Of a stretch of 8,101 bases of DNA, positions 1 to 6,385 are shown piece by piece. The DNA comes from Synechococcaceae bacterium WB4_1_0192 (lineage in GTDB: Bacteria; Cyanobacteriota; Cyanobacteriia; PCC-6307; Cyanobiaceae): positions 1 through 8,101 of the forward strand of contig RFPK01000083.1 of NCBI GenBank assembly GCA_009926195.1. The letters are read 5' to 3'. Under the pieces are notes generated by a model. That model saw only the letters and a program-made list of their open reading frames with translations, made no database searches and had not been told where the DNA came from. Positions within the stretch are counted from its first letter, which is position 1, and every line of letters begins with the position of its first letter. The translations under genes were made by a program, and so were the position numbers.

Positions 1-14
1 GAGGTTGTCGTCAT
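1..14 (-). CDS. urtD: Urea ABC transporter ATPase UrtD, N-terminal end only
   Basis: Only the start codon, three threonine codons and two further bases fit in the window. The ATG overlaps the urtC stop codon as ATGA, the usual sign of translational coupling. The assignment to UrtD, one of the two cytoplasmic ATPases of the urea importer, rests on position: the conserved order is urtA-urtB-urtC-urtD-urtE, and the first three precede it here. The short peptide seen (MTTT) is not diagnostic. Confidence 0.7.
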
Positions 15-1168
15 GAAGGCTCTCCGGCGGAGTGGCCGTGCAGCTGCTCCTGTTCCGCCTGCACCTCGGGATTGAGATCGAGGTCGGGATAGGTGGAGAG
101 CGGCGGCGGCGGTGTCAGCAGTGCATTCAGTCGCGCCGGACCGCCGCTGCGCCACCAGCCCACCAGACCATCGGGCAGGGCCGTGACCACCAGCAGGAAC
201 AGACCACCCTGGATGAACAGCCAGGTCTCCGGCAGCGCCTCACTGACCAGGCTCTTGGCGTAATTGATCAGCACAGCGCCGAGCACGGCGCCGATCAGGG
301 TGCCGCGACCGCCCACCGCCACCCAGATCACCATCTCGATCGAGAAGGGCACCGCCATGTACTGGGGCGAGACGATGCCGGACTGAACGGTGTAGAGAGC
401 ACCGCTGATGCCGGCCAGGGCGCCGGCAACGGCGAACACCAACGTCTTGTAGGCGGTGGGGTTGTATCCGGTGAAGCGCAGGCGCGGCTCGTCATCGCGG
501 ATGGCGATCAGGGCATCGCCGAAGCGACCGCGGGTGAGCCAGCGGCAGAGCAGGAAAGCGGCGACCACCAGCACCACAGTGAGCCAGAACAGCAGCCGTT
601 GCATGCCGTCACTGCCCACCAGCTGGCCAAAGATGATGGCGGTGTCGGTCTTGAGACCGTTGGTGCCGTTGATCAGTTTCTGCTGGCCGTTGAAGAAGTT
701 GAAGAACACCAACAGGGCCGCCTGGGTGAGGATCGAGAAATAGACCCCCTTGATGCGGTTACGGAACACCAGGTAGCCGATCACACCGGCCACCAGAGCA
801 GGAATCACCCAGATGGCACAGAGGGTGAACAGCGGTGAATTGAAAGGCTGCCAGAAGGCAGGCAGGCTCTTGACACCATAGAGCGAGAAGAAGTCCGGCA
901 ACTGACCGGGCTGCAGCGCACTGAGCTGCAGATACATGCCCAGGGCATAGCCACCCAGGGCAAAGAAGATGCCCTGACCAAGGCTGAGCAGGCCGGTGTA
1001 ACCCCAGATCAGATCGATGCCGAGGGCGACGATGCCGAGCGAGAGGAAACGGCCCAGCAGGTTGAGGCGGAACGGGGGCAGCACGGCGGGAAGCGCCACA
1101 GCTGCCACCACGATCAGCACCCAGGGAAGCCAGCGACGCAGCTGGCGGTTGACGAGCAGATCCGCCAT
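11..1168 (-). CDS. urtC: Urea ABC transporter, permease subunit UrtC
   Basis: Second inner-membrane permease of the high-affinity urea importer, of the branched-chain amino acid (LivM-like) permease family. The 385-residue protein has about nine hydrophobic segments (roughly 13-32, 38-60, 64-82, 112-134, 141-160, 192-210, 242-260, 274-302, 316-336). The family block IDLIWGYTGLLSLGQGIFFALGGY spans about residues 51-74, shown here in part as LIWGYTGLLSLGQG. The cytoplasmic coupling loop around 217-236 contains ALIAIRDDEPRLRFTGYN, which should contact the ATPases. A hydrophilic, proline-rich and acidic C-terminal tail follows from about residue 345. The ATG lies 3 nt after the urtB stop and the stop overlaps urtD, so the genes are surely one transcript. 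Length and motifs are normal for UrtC. I see no frameshift or missing element. Confidence 0.96.
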   Translation of the reverse strand: MADLLVNRQLRRWLPWVLIVVAAVALPAVLPPFRLNLLGRFLSLGIVALGIDLIWGYTGLLSLGQGIFFALGGYALGMYLQLSALQPGQLPDFFSLYGVKSLPAFWQPFNSPLFTLCAIWVIPALVAGVIGYLVFRNRIKGVYFSILTQAALLVFFNFFNGQQKLINGTNGLKTDTAIIFGQLVGSDGMQRLLFWLTVVLVVAAFLLCRWLTRGRFGDALIAIRDDEPRLRFTGYNPTAYKTLVFAVAGALAGISGALYTVQSGIVSPQYMAVPFSIEMVIWVAVGGRGTLIGAVLGAVLINYAKSLVSEALPETWLFIQGGLFLLVVTALPDGLVGWWRSGGPARLNALLTPPPPLSTYPDLDLNPEVQAEQEQLHGHSAGEPS

Positions 1169-1171
1169 GGC

Positions 1172-2329
1172 TCAGGCCTCCACCATGCGGCCCTTCTGCG
1201 GGAACAGACCGGCGGGTCTGATCTGCAGGAAGACAACGATCAGGGCGAACACGAGCACTTTGGCCATCGAGGTGGTGGCGAAGAAGGTGATCAGCGTGTT
1301 GAGGGCCTCGGGCATCGCCGGCCACACCAGCAGCAGGGAGCCGGAGCCAACGACATAACTGAGCACGCCGATGCCCAGGGCGGCCAGAACGGTGCCGGCC
1401 AGTTTGCCGACCCCGCCGAGCACCACAACCATGAAGCAGTCGACGATGTAATTGCCGCCCAGGTTCGGGCCCACCGAACCGAGCAGCGTCACCGCCACAC
1501 CGGCAACACCGGCCAGGCCGGAGCCGATCAGGAAGGTGAGCGCATCCACCTTGCCGGTGGGGATGCCGAGGCAATCGCTCATCGACCGGTTCTGGGTGAC
1601 GGCACGGATACGGATGCCCCAGACGCTCTTCTGCAGGAACCAACTGACCGCCAGCAGGGCGATGATGGTGAGCGCGATGATGAACAGGCGAGCGGCCGGC
1701 ATGTTCACAGCACCGACATCAATGGAGCCCCGCAACCAGATCGGGGCGGTGACATCGATGTTGCGGGCGCTGAACCAGGGCTGATCAAGGGCGCGCTGCT
1801 GACCGAGCACAGCAGCGACAGCGATGCCGACAATGCCACTGAGAATCCAGCTGCCGCTGCCGAGCAGTGGCGTCCAGCGCTGCTGCCACCAGGCCTTCGG
1901 CGTGAGGCGTGGAATCAGCAAGCCGCCAGCCACCGCCAGCAGCAGACCGATCGCGAAGGCACTGCTGACCGAACGCACGAACTGCTGCAGGATCAGACTG
2001 ACGCCCCAGGTGGCCAGCAGTGTTTCCAGGGGCCGGCCGTAGAGGCGGCGGATCACCGTCTTCTCCAGGAGCAAGCCCACCAGACCGCTCACCAGGAACG
2101 CCAGCGGAATCGCCACCAGGATATAAATCGGGAACAGGGCATCCGGCAGGACAGCCTTGAAGATGTTCTGCACCACAAACGTGGTGTAAGCACCGAGCAT
2201 CATCAACTCGCCATGGGCCATGTTGATGACACCCATCAGGCCAAAGACCACGGCAAGGCCGAGTGCCGCCAGCACCAGGACCGAGCCGATGGCCAGGCCG
2301 TTGAACAGCGTGTCGTAGAGAAGATCCAT
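1172..2329 (-). CDS. urtB: Urea ABC transporter, permease subunit UrtB
   Basis: First inner-membrane permease of the urea importer, LivH-like, pairing with UrtC to form the channel. The 385-residue protein opens with a hydrophobic segment followed by GLMGVINMAHGELMMLGAY (about 30-48), a strong family signature. The ATPase-coupling loop is at about 242-255 (RAVTQNRSMSDCLGI), followed by the conserved GSGLAGVAG stretch near 269-277. Hydrophobic segments extend to about residue 370. Between about 128 and 205 lie additional hydrophobic stretches and a soluble portion ending in WFSARNIDVTAP, which I regard as normal for UrtB as opposed to generic LivH. The start is the first ATG in frame; no convincing Shine-Dalgarno precedes it. 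It is separated from urtA by 125 bp holding two stem-loops and is nearly contiguous with urtC. Confidence 0.96.
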   Translation of the reverse strand: MDLLYDTLFNGLAIGSVLVLAALGLAVVFGLMGVINMAHGELMMLGAYTTFVVQNIFKAVLPDALFPIYILVAIPLAFLVSGLVGLLLEKTVIRRLYGRPLETLLATWGVSLILQQFVRSVSSAFAIGLLLAVAGGLLIPRLTPKAWWQQRWTPLLGSGSWILSGIVGIAVAAVLGQQRALDQPWFSARNIDVTAPIWLRGSIDVGAVNMPAARLFIIALTIIALLAVSWFLQKSVWGIRIRAVTQNRSMSDCLGIPTGKVDALTFLIGSGLAGVAGVAVTLLGSVGPNLGGNYIVDCFMVVVLGGVGKLAGTVLAALGIGVLSYVVGSGSLLLVWPAMPEALNTLITFFATTSMAKVLVFALIVVFLQIRPAGLFPQKGRMVEA

Positions 2330-2373
2330 TGCGATCTGCAGGGATCAGGCAGGAGGAAGAGAAAACAAGGCAA

Positions 2374-2401
2374 GGGGTGGGAGGACGACGCCACCCACCC
2401 C
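2374..2401 (-). terminator. Second stem-loop in the urtA-urtB gap
   Basis: On the minus strand GGGGTGGG pairs with CCCACCCC (8 bp) around a 12-nt loop in which two more G-C pairs may form. A T-rich, interrupted tract (TTGCCTTGTTTTCTC) follows. This resembles an imperfect intrinsic terminator between urtA and urtB. With the stronger hairpin just upstream, it may limit read-through from urtA into urtBCD. No folding energy was calculated. Confidence 0.45.
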
Positions 2402-2422
2402 GGAATGAGGCCCGCGAACAGA

Positions 2423-2448
2423 GAGGGCGGTCCGAACAGACCGCCCTC
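2423..2448 (-). terminator. Strong stem-loop directly after urtA (partial terminator or mRNA-stabilising element)
   Basis: A perfect 10-bp inverted repeat (GAGGGCGGTC and GACCGCCCTC) closes a 6-nt loop. It begins 6 nt after the urtA stop codon. No run of T follows directly, so it is not a classical intrinsic terminator. Stem-loops here are common after binding-protein genes of ABC importers, where they protect the upstream mRNA from 3' decay and reduce transcription of the membrane genes. That role is inferred. Confidence 0.7.
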
Positions 2449-2454
2449 AGCCAC

Positions 2455-3747
2455 TCACATCTTGTACTTACCGGCGTCGGGACGGCTCTGGGTCCAGTCG
2501 CAGGTGTAGCCCTTGGTTTCAGGCACGAACTGGTTCCAGGCCACGGGCTTGACGAAGCCCTTGTCCTCGAGGATCTTGAACATACCGTCCTTCTGCACCT
2601 CACCGATCAGCACACGCTTCTCGACGTGGTGGTTGGGCATGACGGTGACCTTGCCCTCAGGGGCATCGAAGCTGACGCCGACCAGGGCTTCACGCACCTT
2701 GTTGTCGTCAACGCTGTTGGCCTTCTCGGCAGCCGCAGCCCAGAGGTAGACCATCATGTAGGCCGCCTCAGCCGGGTCATTGGTGACGCGGTTATCCCCG
2801 TATTTGGCCTTGAAGTTCTTGGTGAACTCCTTGGACGCCGGCGTATCGAGACTCTGGAAGAAGTTCCAGGCAGCGTAAGTACCCTCGAGGTACTCAGGAC
2901 CGATGGCGGCGATCTCCTCCTCGGCAATCGAGAAGCTCATGATCGAGTAGCCATTCGCCGGAGTGATACCAGCCGCCTTCATCTGCTTGAAGAAGGCAAC
3001 GTTGCTGTCACCGTTGAGGGTGTTGACGATCACACCACCCTTGGGCAGGGCCTGCTTGATCTTGGCGATGATCGGAGCGACTTCGGTGTTACCGAGGGGC
3101 AGGTAGTCCTCACCCACGACCTTGCCGCCGCTGGCCTTGAGCTGCTCCTTCATGATCGTGTTGGCCGTACGCGGGTACACGTAGTCGGAACCAACCAGGA
3201 AGAAGTCCTTGCCCTTGTTCTTCAGCAGCCAGTCGACGGCAGGCTCAGCCTGCTGGTTGGGAGCTGCACCGCTGTAGAAGATGTTCTTGGAACACTCCTG
3301 ACCCTCGTACTGAATCGGGTAGAAGAGGAAGTGATCCTTGGCTTCGAACACCGGCAGCATCGCCTTGCGGCTGGCGGAGGTCCAGCCACCGAACACCACG
3401 GAGACCTGATCCTGATCAATCAGCTTCTTGGCCTTCTCGGCAAAGGTCGGCCAATCGGAAGCACCATCTTCCTCAACGGGGACGATCTTCAGCTTCTTGC
3501 CATCAACCTTGATGCCGCCCTTGGCATTGATCTCCTCGATGGCCATCAGCTCGGCTTCGGCCACCGTGTTCTCGGAGATGGCCATCGTGCCGGAGCGGCT
3601 GTGAAGGATACCCACCTTCACTTCACCGTCGAAATCGCCACCAGCCTTGTCAGCACCGCCGCAGGCAACCAGCGAGAGGCTGGCAGCGAGAGCAGTGGCA
3701 CCGGCGACGGAGCGCAGCACCGACTTGCGCATCAGGTTGGGATCCAT
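2455..3747 (-). CDS. urtA: Urea ABC transporter, substrate-binding lipoprotein UrtA
   Basis: Captures urea in the periplasm and delivers it to UrtBC. The 430-residue protein begins with a basic region (R7, K8, R12), a hydrophobic segment and the lipobox LVAC ending at Cys29, so it is probably a lipid-anchored Sec substrate. The mature part is a type I periplasmic binding fold of the AmiC/FmdD-like group. It shows VGILHSRSGTMAISE (45-59), FGGWTSASRKAMLPVFE (119-135) and PIQYEGQECSKNIFYSG (144-160), all typical of UrtA. The start is the first ATG, preceded by GAGG at 4 nt spacing; a second ATG at codon 6 would also keep the signal peptide. Base composition is visibly less GC-rich than in the flanking genes, as expected from codon selection in a highly expressed gene. 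It is the first urt gene and follows a 158-bp control region. Confidence 0.97.
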   Translation of the reverse strand: MDPNLMRKSVLRSVAGATALAASLSLVACGGADKAGGDFDGEVKVGILHSRSGTMAISENTVAEAELMAIEEINAKGGIKVDGKKLKIVPVEEDGASDWPTFAEKAKKLIDQDQVSVVFGGWTSASRKAMLPVFEAKDHFLFYPIQYEGQECSKNIFYSGAAPNQQAEPAVDWLLKNKGKDFFLVGSDYVYPRTANTIMKEQLKASGGKVVGEDYLPLGNTEVAPIIAKIKQALPKGGVIVNTLNGDSNVAFFKQMKAAGITPANGYSIMSFSIAEEEIAAIGPEYLEGTYAAWNFFQSLDTPASKEFTKNFKAKYGDNRVTNDPAEAAYMMVYLWAAAAEKANSVDDNKVREALVGVSFDAPEGKVTVMPNHHVEKRVLIGEVQKDGMFKILEDKGFVKPVAWNQFVPETKGYTCDWTQSRPDAGKYKM

Positions 3748-3751
3748 AAAA

Positions 3752-3762
3752 CCTCGACGAGG
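3752..3762 (-). promoter_or_regulatory. Palindrome covering the urtA Shine-Dalgarno
   Basis: On the minus strand CCTCGTCGAGG is a perfect palindrome around one central base. It can form a 4-bp hairpin with a 3-nt loop. Its 3' arm holds GAGG, the only good ribosome-binding sequence for urtA, 4 nt before the ATG. Pairing would hide it from the ribosome. The palindrome is seen directly; a regulatory effect is inferred, and such a short stem may melt easily. Confidence 0.35.
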
Positions 3763-3770
3763 AACCGCTG

Positions 3771-3793
3771 AAAAACCCGCTGATGTTCAGCGG
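3771..3793 (-). terminator. Terminator-like hairpin upstream of urtA (ureG terminator or urtA leader attenuator)
   Basis: On the minus strand CCGCTGA pairs perfectly with TCAGCGG across a 3-nt loop (3777-3793). It is followed by one G and then TTTTT (3775-3771), the form of an intrinsic terminator. It ends only 23 nt before the urtA ATG. The last T of the run begins a second exact copy of TCAGCGG (3771-3765), so the 5' arm has two possible partners. It may stop ureG transcripts, attenuate urtA, or both. Confidence 0.6.
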
Positions 3794-3799
3794 CAAGGT

Positions 3800-3905
3800 G
3801 AACCTTTTCAGACCCCGGCGAGCCACTGTGTATCAAATGCAACTATTTACCGAGCCCGCAGCAAACGCAGCAACGGCTACAAAAGTGGGAAGCACGGCGG
3901 AAGGA
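3800..3905 (-). promoter_or_regulatory. Probable urtA promoter region with imperfect NtcA-like boxes
   Basis: This part of the ureG-urtA gap is richer in A and T than its surroundings and is the natural place for a urtA promoter. NtcA, the cyanobacterial nitrogen regulator, binds GTA-N8-TAC. Two one-mismatch matches occur on the minus strand: GTA-N8-TGC at 3880-3867 and GTT-N8-TAC at 3843-3830. A weak -10 candidate, TAAATA, lies 17 nt after the first box at 3849-3844. NtcA control of urtA is established in other cyanobacteria, but neither box is perfect and spacing to the -10 is not ideal. Confidence 0.4.
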
Positions 3906-4505
3906 TTACTGCGGTAGCTGTTGCAACAGAAAGGCCTCCACCTGCTCCAGCCCTTCGCCGCTGTGCAGGTTGGTGAAGCACCAGGGACGACCGGGCCGCA
4001 TCCGCTCGGTGTCCCGTTCCATCACCTCCAGGCTGGCGCCCACCAGCGGTGCCAGATCGATCTTGTTGATCACCAGCAGATCCGAGCGGGTGATGCCGGG
4101 GCCGCCCTTGCGCGGGATCTTGTCGCCGGCAGCCACGTCGATCACGTAGATGCAGAGGTCCACCAGCTCCGGGCTGAAGCTGGCCGCCAGGTTGTCGCCG
4201 CCGCTCTCCACCAGCACCAGGTCGAGGTCGGGGAAGGCTGCCTCCAGCTCCGCCACGGCGGCCCGGTTGATCGAGCAATCCTCGCGGATCGCCGTGTGGG
4301 GGCAACCGCCGGTTTCAACGCCCCTGATCCGGCCGGGCTCCAGGGCACCGGCGCGGATCAGAAACTGGGCATCTTCCTGGGTATAGATGTCGTTGGTGAC
4401 CACGGCCAGCTGCAGCCGCTGGCGCAGACGCCGGCACAGCGCCTCCACCAGGGCCGTCTTGCCCGACCCCACCGGCCCGGCCACCCCAACGCGCAAACGA
4501 CTCAT
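3906..4505 (-). CDS. ureG: Urease accessory GTPase UreG
   Basis: SIMIBI-class GTPase that binds nickel and, with UreF and UreD/UreH, powers assembly of the urease dinickel centre in the cytoplasm. The 199-residue protein has the P-loop GPVGSGKT (10-17), VVTNDIYTQEDAQFL (35-49), the nickel-binding Cys68-Pro-His70 motif in ETGGCPHTAIREDCS, the ESGGDNLAASFS block (100-111) and the guanine-specificity motif NKID (147-150). All the functional residues I would look for are present and the length is normal. The ATG gives the standard N-terminus; AGAAAGG abuts it, an unusually close ribosome-binding sequence. It follows the ABC lipoprotein gene by 54 bp, not ureF, which is the odd feature here. Confidence 0.97.
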   Translation of the reverse strand: MSRLRVGVAGPVGSGKTALVEALCRRLRQRLQLAVVTNDIYTQEDAQFLIRAGALEPGRIRGVETGGCPHTAIREDCSINRAAVAELEAAFPDLDLVLVESGGDNLAASFSPELVDLCIYVIDVAAGDKIPRKGGPGITRSDLLVINKIDLAPLVGASLEVMERDTERMRPGRPWCFTNLHSGEGLEQVEAFLLQQLPQ

Positions 4506-4532
4506 CCTTTCTGCCGGAACAGCGCAGCCCCT

Positions 4533-4550
4533 CCATCCTGGCGGGGATGG
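4533..4550 (-). other. Small stem-loop between the ABC lipoprotein gene and ureG
   Basis: CCATCC and GGATGG form a 6-bp stem around a 6-nt loop in the 54-bp gap upstream of ureG. No T run follows, so it is not a convincing terminator. It may be a weak mRNA 3' structure or chance in GC-rich DNA. Confidence 0.3.
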
Positions 4551-4559
4551 GCCCAGGCT

Positions 4560-5573
4560 TCAGCCGACCACCCGGTTGGCCCGCTTCAGCAACGGCTCCG
4601 GCAGGGTGACACCGATCGCCCTGGCCGTCGCCTGGCTGACCAGCAGATCGGTCGTGCGGAGCGGTTCAAACGCCATCGCTGCCGGCGACGCGCCCTTGAG
4701 CACCCGAACGGCGAGCTTGCCGGCGGCCATGCCGTCATCACGGTAGTTCCAGCCGATCACGCCGAGGCAACCGGCCAGGTCGATGTCGGGCGGGTCGACC
4801 GAATACACCGGAATCCTGTTCTCCAGACCCACCTTGCAGATGGCGCTGAAAGCCTGGATCGTGGCGTAATCGCCGATCTTCACGAAGGCCTCCACCTTCT
4901 TCTCCGCCAGGGCCTTGGCCGCCTGCAGCACCTCGCCCGAGTTGGCCACGGACTGCGCCTCGATCGTCAGGCCGCGCTCCGCCGCCGCCCGGCGCAGGAT
5001 GCCGGCCTCGTACTCGGCATTGGGTTCACCGGGATTGAAGATCAGGCCCACCCGCCTGAGCGCCGGGTTCACCTCCCTGGCCAGATCGAGCTCCTGGGCC
5101 ACCGGATTGGTGCCGATCGTGCCCACCACATTGCTGCGGTGCTGACCGACGCCGCCAGGCGGTGTGCCGGCCCCCGCACCCCAGGGGTTGGAGCAGTAAC
5201 AGAACACCACTGGCACCGATTCCGGCATCACCTTCATCGCCGCCTGCAGCGGTGGCGTGCCCACCGCCACCACCATGTCGACCTTCTCGCTCAGGAACTG
5301 CTGCATCACCAGGGTGGTGTTGGCCAGTTCACCGGCGGCGTCCTTCTGCAGGTAGGTGACGGTCTCACCGGGCCTGTAGCCGGCGGCGGCCAGCGCCGCC
5401 TCAAAGCCCTGACGGGTGAGGTTCGGCGGCGGCGCATCCACCATCTGCAGCACACCGATCAGCGGCCCCTTGCGAGGTCCGCGGCCACCGAGGCGCCCGC
5501 AGGCGGCCAGCGCCAGGGAACTGCCCAGTCCGGCACCGGCCAGGGCGATGAACTCACGACGTCGCAGATTCAT
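4560..5573 (-). CDS. ABC transporter substrate-binding lipoprotein, COG2984 (TrpX-like) family, substrate unknown
   Basis: Periplasmic binding component of an uncharacterised importer with the two genes upstream. From the ATG at 5573 it has 337 residues. This start overlaps the ATPase stop as ATGA and has GGAG 5 nt upstream; a GTG five codons earlier lacks these supports. The N-terminus MNLRRREFIA resembles a twin-arginine signal, followed by a hydrophobic stretch and the lipobox LAAC ending at Cys25. Family features are IGVLQMVDAP (39-48), VDMVVAVGTPPLQAA (98-112), the PVVF...NPWGAG loop (121-135), RVGLIFNPGEPNAEYE (174-189) and SGEVLQAAKAL (212-222). Characterised relatives bind aromatic amino acids in streptococci, but that cannot be transferred here. 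A Cys-Tyr-Cys sits at 125-127, in a loop that commonly faces the ligand in such folds. The location before ureG hints at a nitrogen or urease link. Confidence 0.9.
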   Translation of the reverse strand: MNLRRREFIALAGAGLGSSLALAACGRLGGRGPRKGPLIGVLQMVDAPPPNLTRQGFEAALAAAGYRPGETVTYLQKDAAGELANTTLVMQQFLSEKVDMVVAVGTPPLQAAMKVMPESVPVVFCYCSNPWGAGAGTPPGGVGQHRSNVVGTIGTNPVAQELDLAREVNPALRRVGLIFNPGEPNAEYEAGILRRAAAERGLTIEAQSVANSGEVLQAAKALAEKKVEAFVKIGDYATIQAFSAICKVGLENRIPVYSVDPPDIDLAGCLGVIGWNYRDDGMAAGKLAVRVLKGASPAAMAFEPLRTTDLLVSQATARAIGVTLPEPLLKRANRVVG

Positions 5574-6385
5574 GAACGCTCCGGACACGGTGGGGTTTCC
5601 GCCGGCACTGTGACGCCGCCGTAGAGCGCCCGCAATGCAGCCGGCGTGAACCGTTGCCGCTCCTCGGCCAGCCAGTCGCCGATCAGACGTCCCTCATGCA
5701 GCATCACCAGGCGATCGCCGTGGCGCAGGGCCTGCTCCAGGCTGTGGGTCACCATCAGGGCCGTGCAACCCAGGCGGGCCACCAGGCGATCGGTGAGAGC
5801 CATGACCATGGCCTCGGCGCGGGGGTCGAGGGCAGCGGTGTGCTCATCGAGCAGCAGCAACCGGGGTGCCCCCAGGCTGGCCATCACCAGGCTCACGGTC
5901 TGGCGCTGGCCGCCGGAGAGCTGACCCACCGGCGTGTCGAGCCGATCGGCGAGAGGCAGACCCAGCTCCTCCAGCAGCGCGGCATAGCGGCGGCGATCGC
6001 CGCGACTGGGGTGCAGGCCGCCGAACAGGCCGCGGCGGCTGAACATCGTGCAGCGGCGGCACTCCGCCAGGCGCAGGTTCTCGGCGATGGTCAGGGCCGG
6101 TGCCGTTCCATCCAGCGGGTTCTGCATCACGCGGCCAATCAGGCGGGCGCGGCGATGGTCCGGCAGCTTCAGCAGTTCACAGCCATCCAGCTGCACCGAG
6201 CCGGAGCCCGCCCGGAGGGTGCCGGCGATCAGGTTGAGCAACGTCGACTTGCCGGAGCCATTGCTGCCGATCACAACGACGAACTGGCCCGCAGGGCAAT
6301 CGAGGCTGAACCCCTCGAACAGCTGCCGCCAGCTGCCACCGGGCACGGCATGGCCCCAGGCGAGGTTGTGGATCGTCAGGGTCAC
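5570..6385 (-). CDS. ABC transporter ATPase, COG1101 family, partner of the adjacent permease
   Basis: Cytoplasmic ATPase energising the unknown-substrate importer. The 271-residue protein has Walker A GSNGSGKST (40-48), the Q-loop at Gln88, the signature LSGGQ (156-160), Walker B LLLLDE (176-181), the D-loop AALDP and the switch His214 in VTHS, so it should be active. The run QNPLDGTAPALTIAENLRLA (88-107) and the DEHTAALDP block are typical of ATPases paired with COG4120 permeases. It starts with GTG at 6385, overlapping the permease stop as GTGA, with GGAGG 5 nt upstream (6391-6395). Residues 109-112 are Cys-Arg-Arg-Cys, in the helical subdomain just after the Q-loop; I do not recall this as a family feature. 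The gene carries both HIP1 palindromes of the window. Confidence 0.94.
   Translation of the reverse strand: MTLTIHNLAWGHAVPGGSWRQLFEGFSLDCPAGQFVVVIGSNGSGKSTLLNLIAGTLRAGSGSVQLDGCELLKLPDHRRARLIGRVMQNPLDGTAPALTIAENLRLAECRRCTMFSRRGLFGGLHPSRGDRRRYAALLEELGLPLADRLDTPVGQLSGGQRQTVSLVMASLGAPRLLLLDEHTAALDPRAEAMVMALTDRLVARLGCTALMVTHSLEQALRHGDRLVMLHEGRLIGDWLAEERQRFTPAALRALYGGVTVPAETPPCPERS
5579..5582 (-). promoter_or_regulatory. Shine-Dalgarno deciding the ABC lipoprotein start
   Basis: GGAG lies 5 nt upstream of the ATG at 5573 and inside the 3' end of the ATPase gene. It favours this ATG over the in-frame GTG at 5588 and gives a cleaner twin-arginine signal peptide. Confidence 0.75.
5710..5719. repeat. 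HIP1 palindrome, extended form
   Basis: GGCGATCGCC contains the octamer GCGATCGC, the highly iterated palindrome of many cyanobacterial genomes. It lies within the ABC ATPase coding sequence and is symmetrical, so it has no strand. In this GC-rich DNA a single copy could occur by chance. Confidence 0.6.
5992..6001. repeat. HIP1 palindrome, second extended copy
   Basis: A second GGCGATCGCC, about 280 bp from the first and in the same ATPase gene. I found no other GCGATCGC octamer in the window by reading through it. Confidence 0.6.

Noticed and set aside
32..838. Plus-strand open frame of 268 codons opposite urtC
   Set aside because: Antisense to the well-supported urtC, with biased His/Gln/Gly composition and no recognisable domain.
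2329..3771. Long open frame of 480 codons on the plus strand opposite urtA
   Set aside because: It is antisense to an unmistakable UrtA, has a low-complexity composition rich in Leu, Gly, Asp and His, and matches no family I recognise. Such frames arise from codon bias in GC-rich genes.
5574..5588. Upstream GTG start for the ABC lipoprotein
   Set aside because: The ATG at 5573 has GGAG at 5 nt spacing, an ATGA overlap with the ATPase, and gives a more typical signal peptide.
3921..5624. Open frame of 567 codons on the plus strand opposite ureG and the ABC lipoprotein gene
   Set aside because: It crosses two genes and their intergenic gap on the other strand and is rich in Arg, His, Gln and Ala. 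It is a shadow of GC-rich coding sequence.
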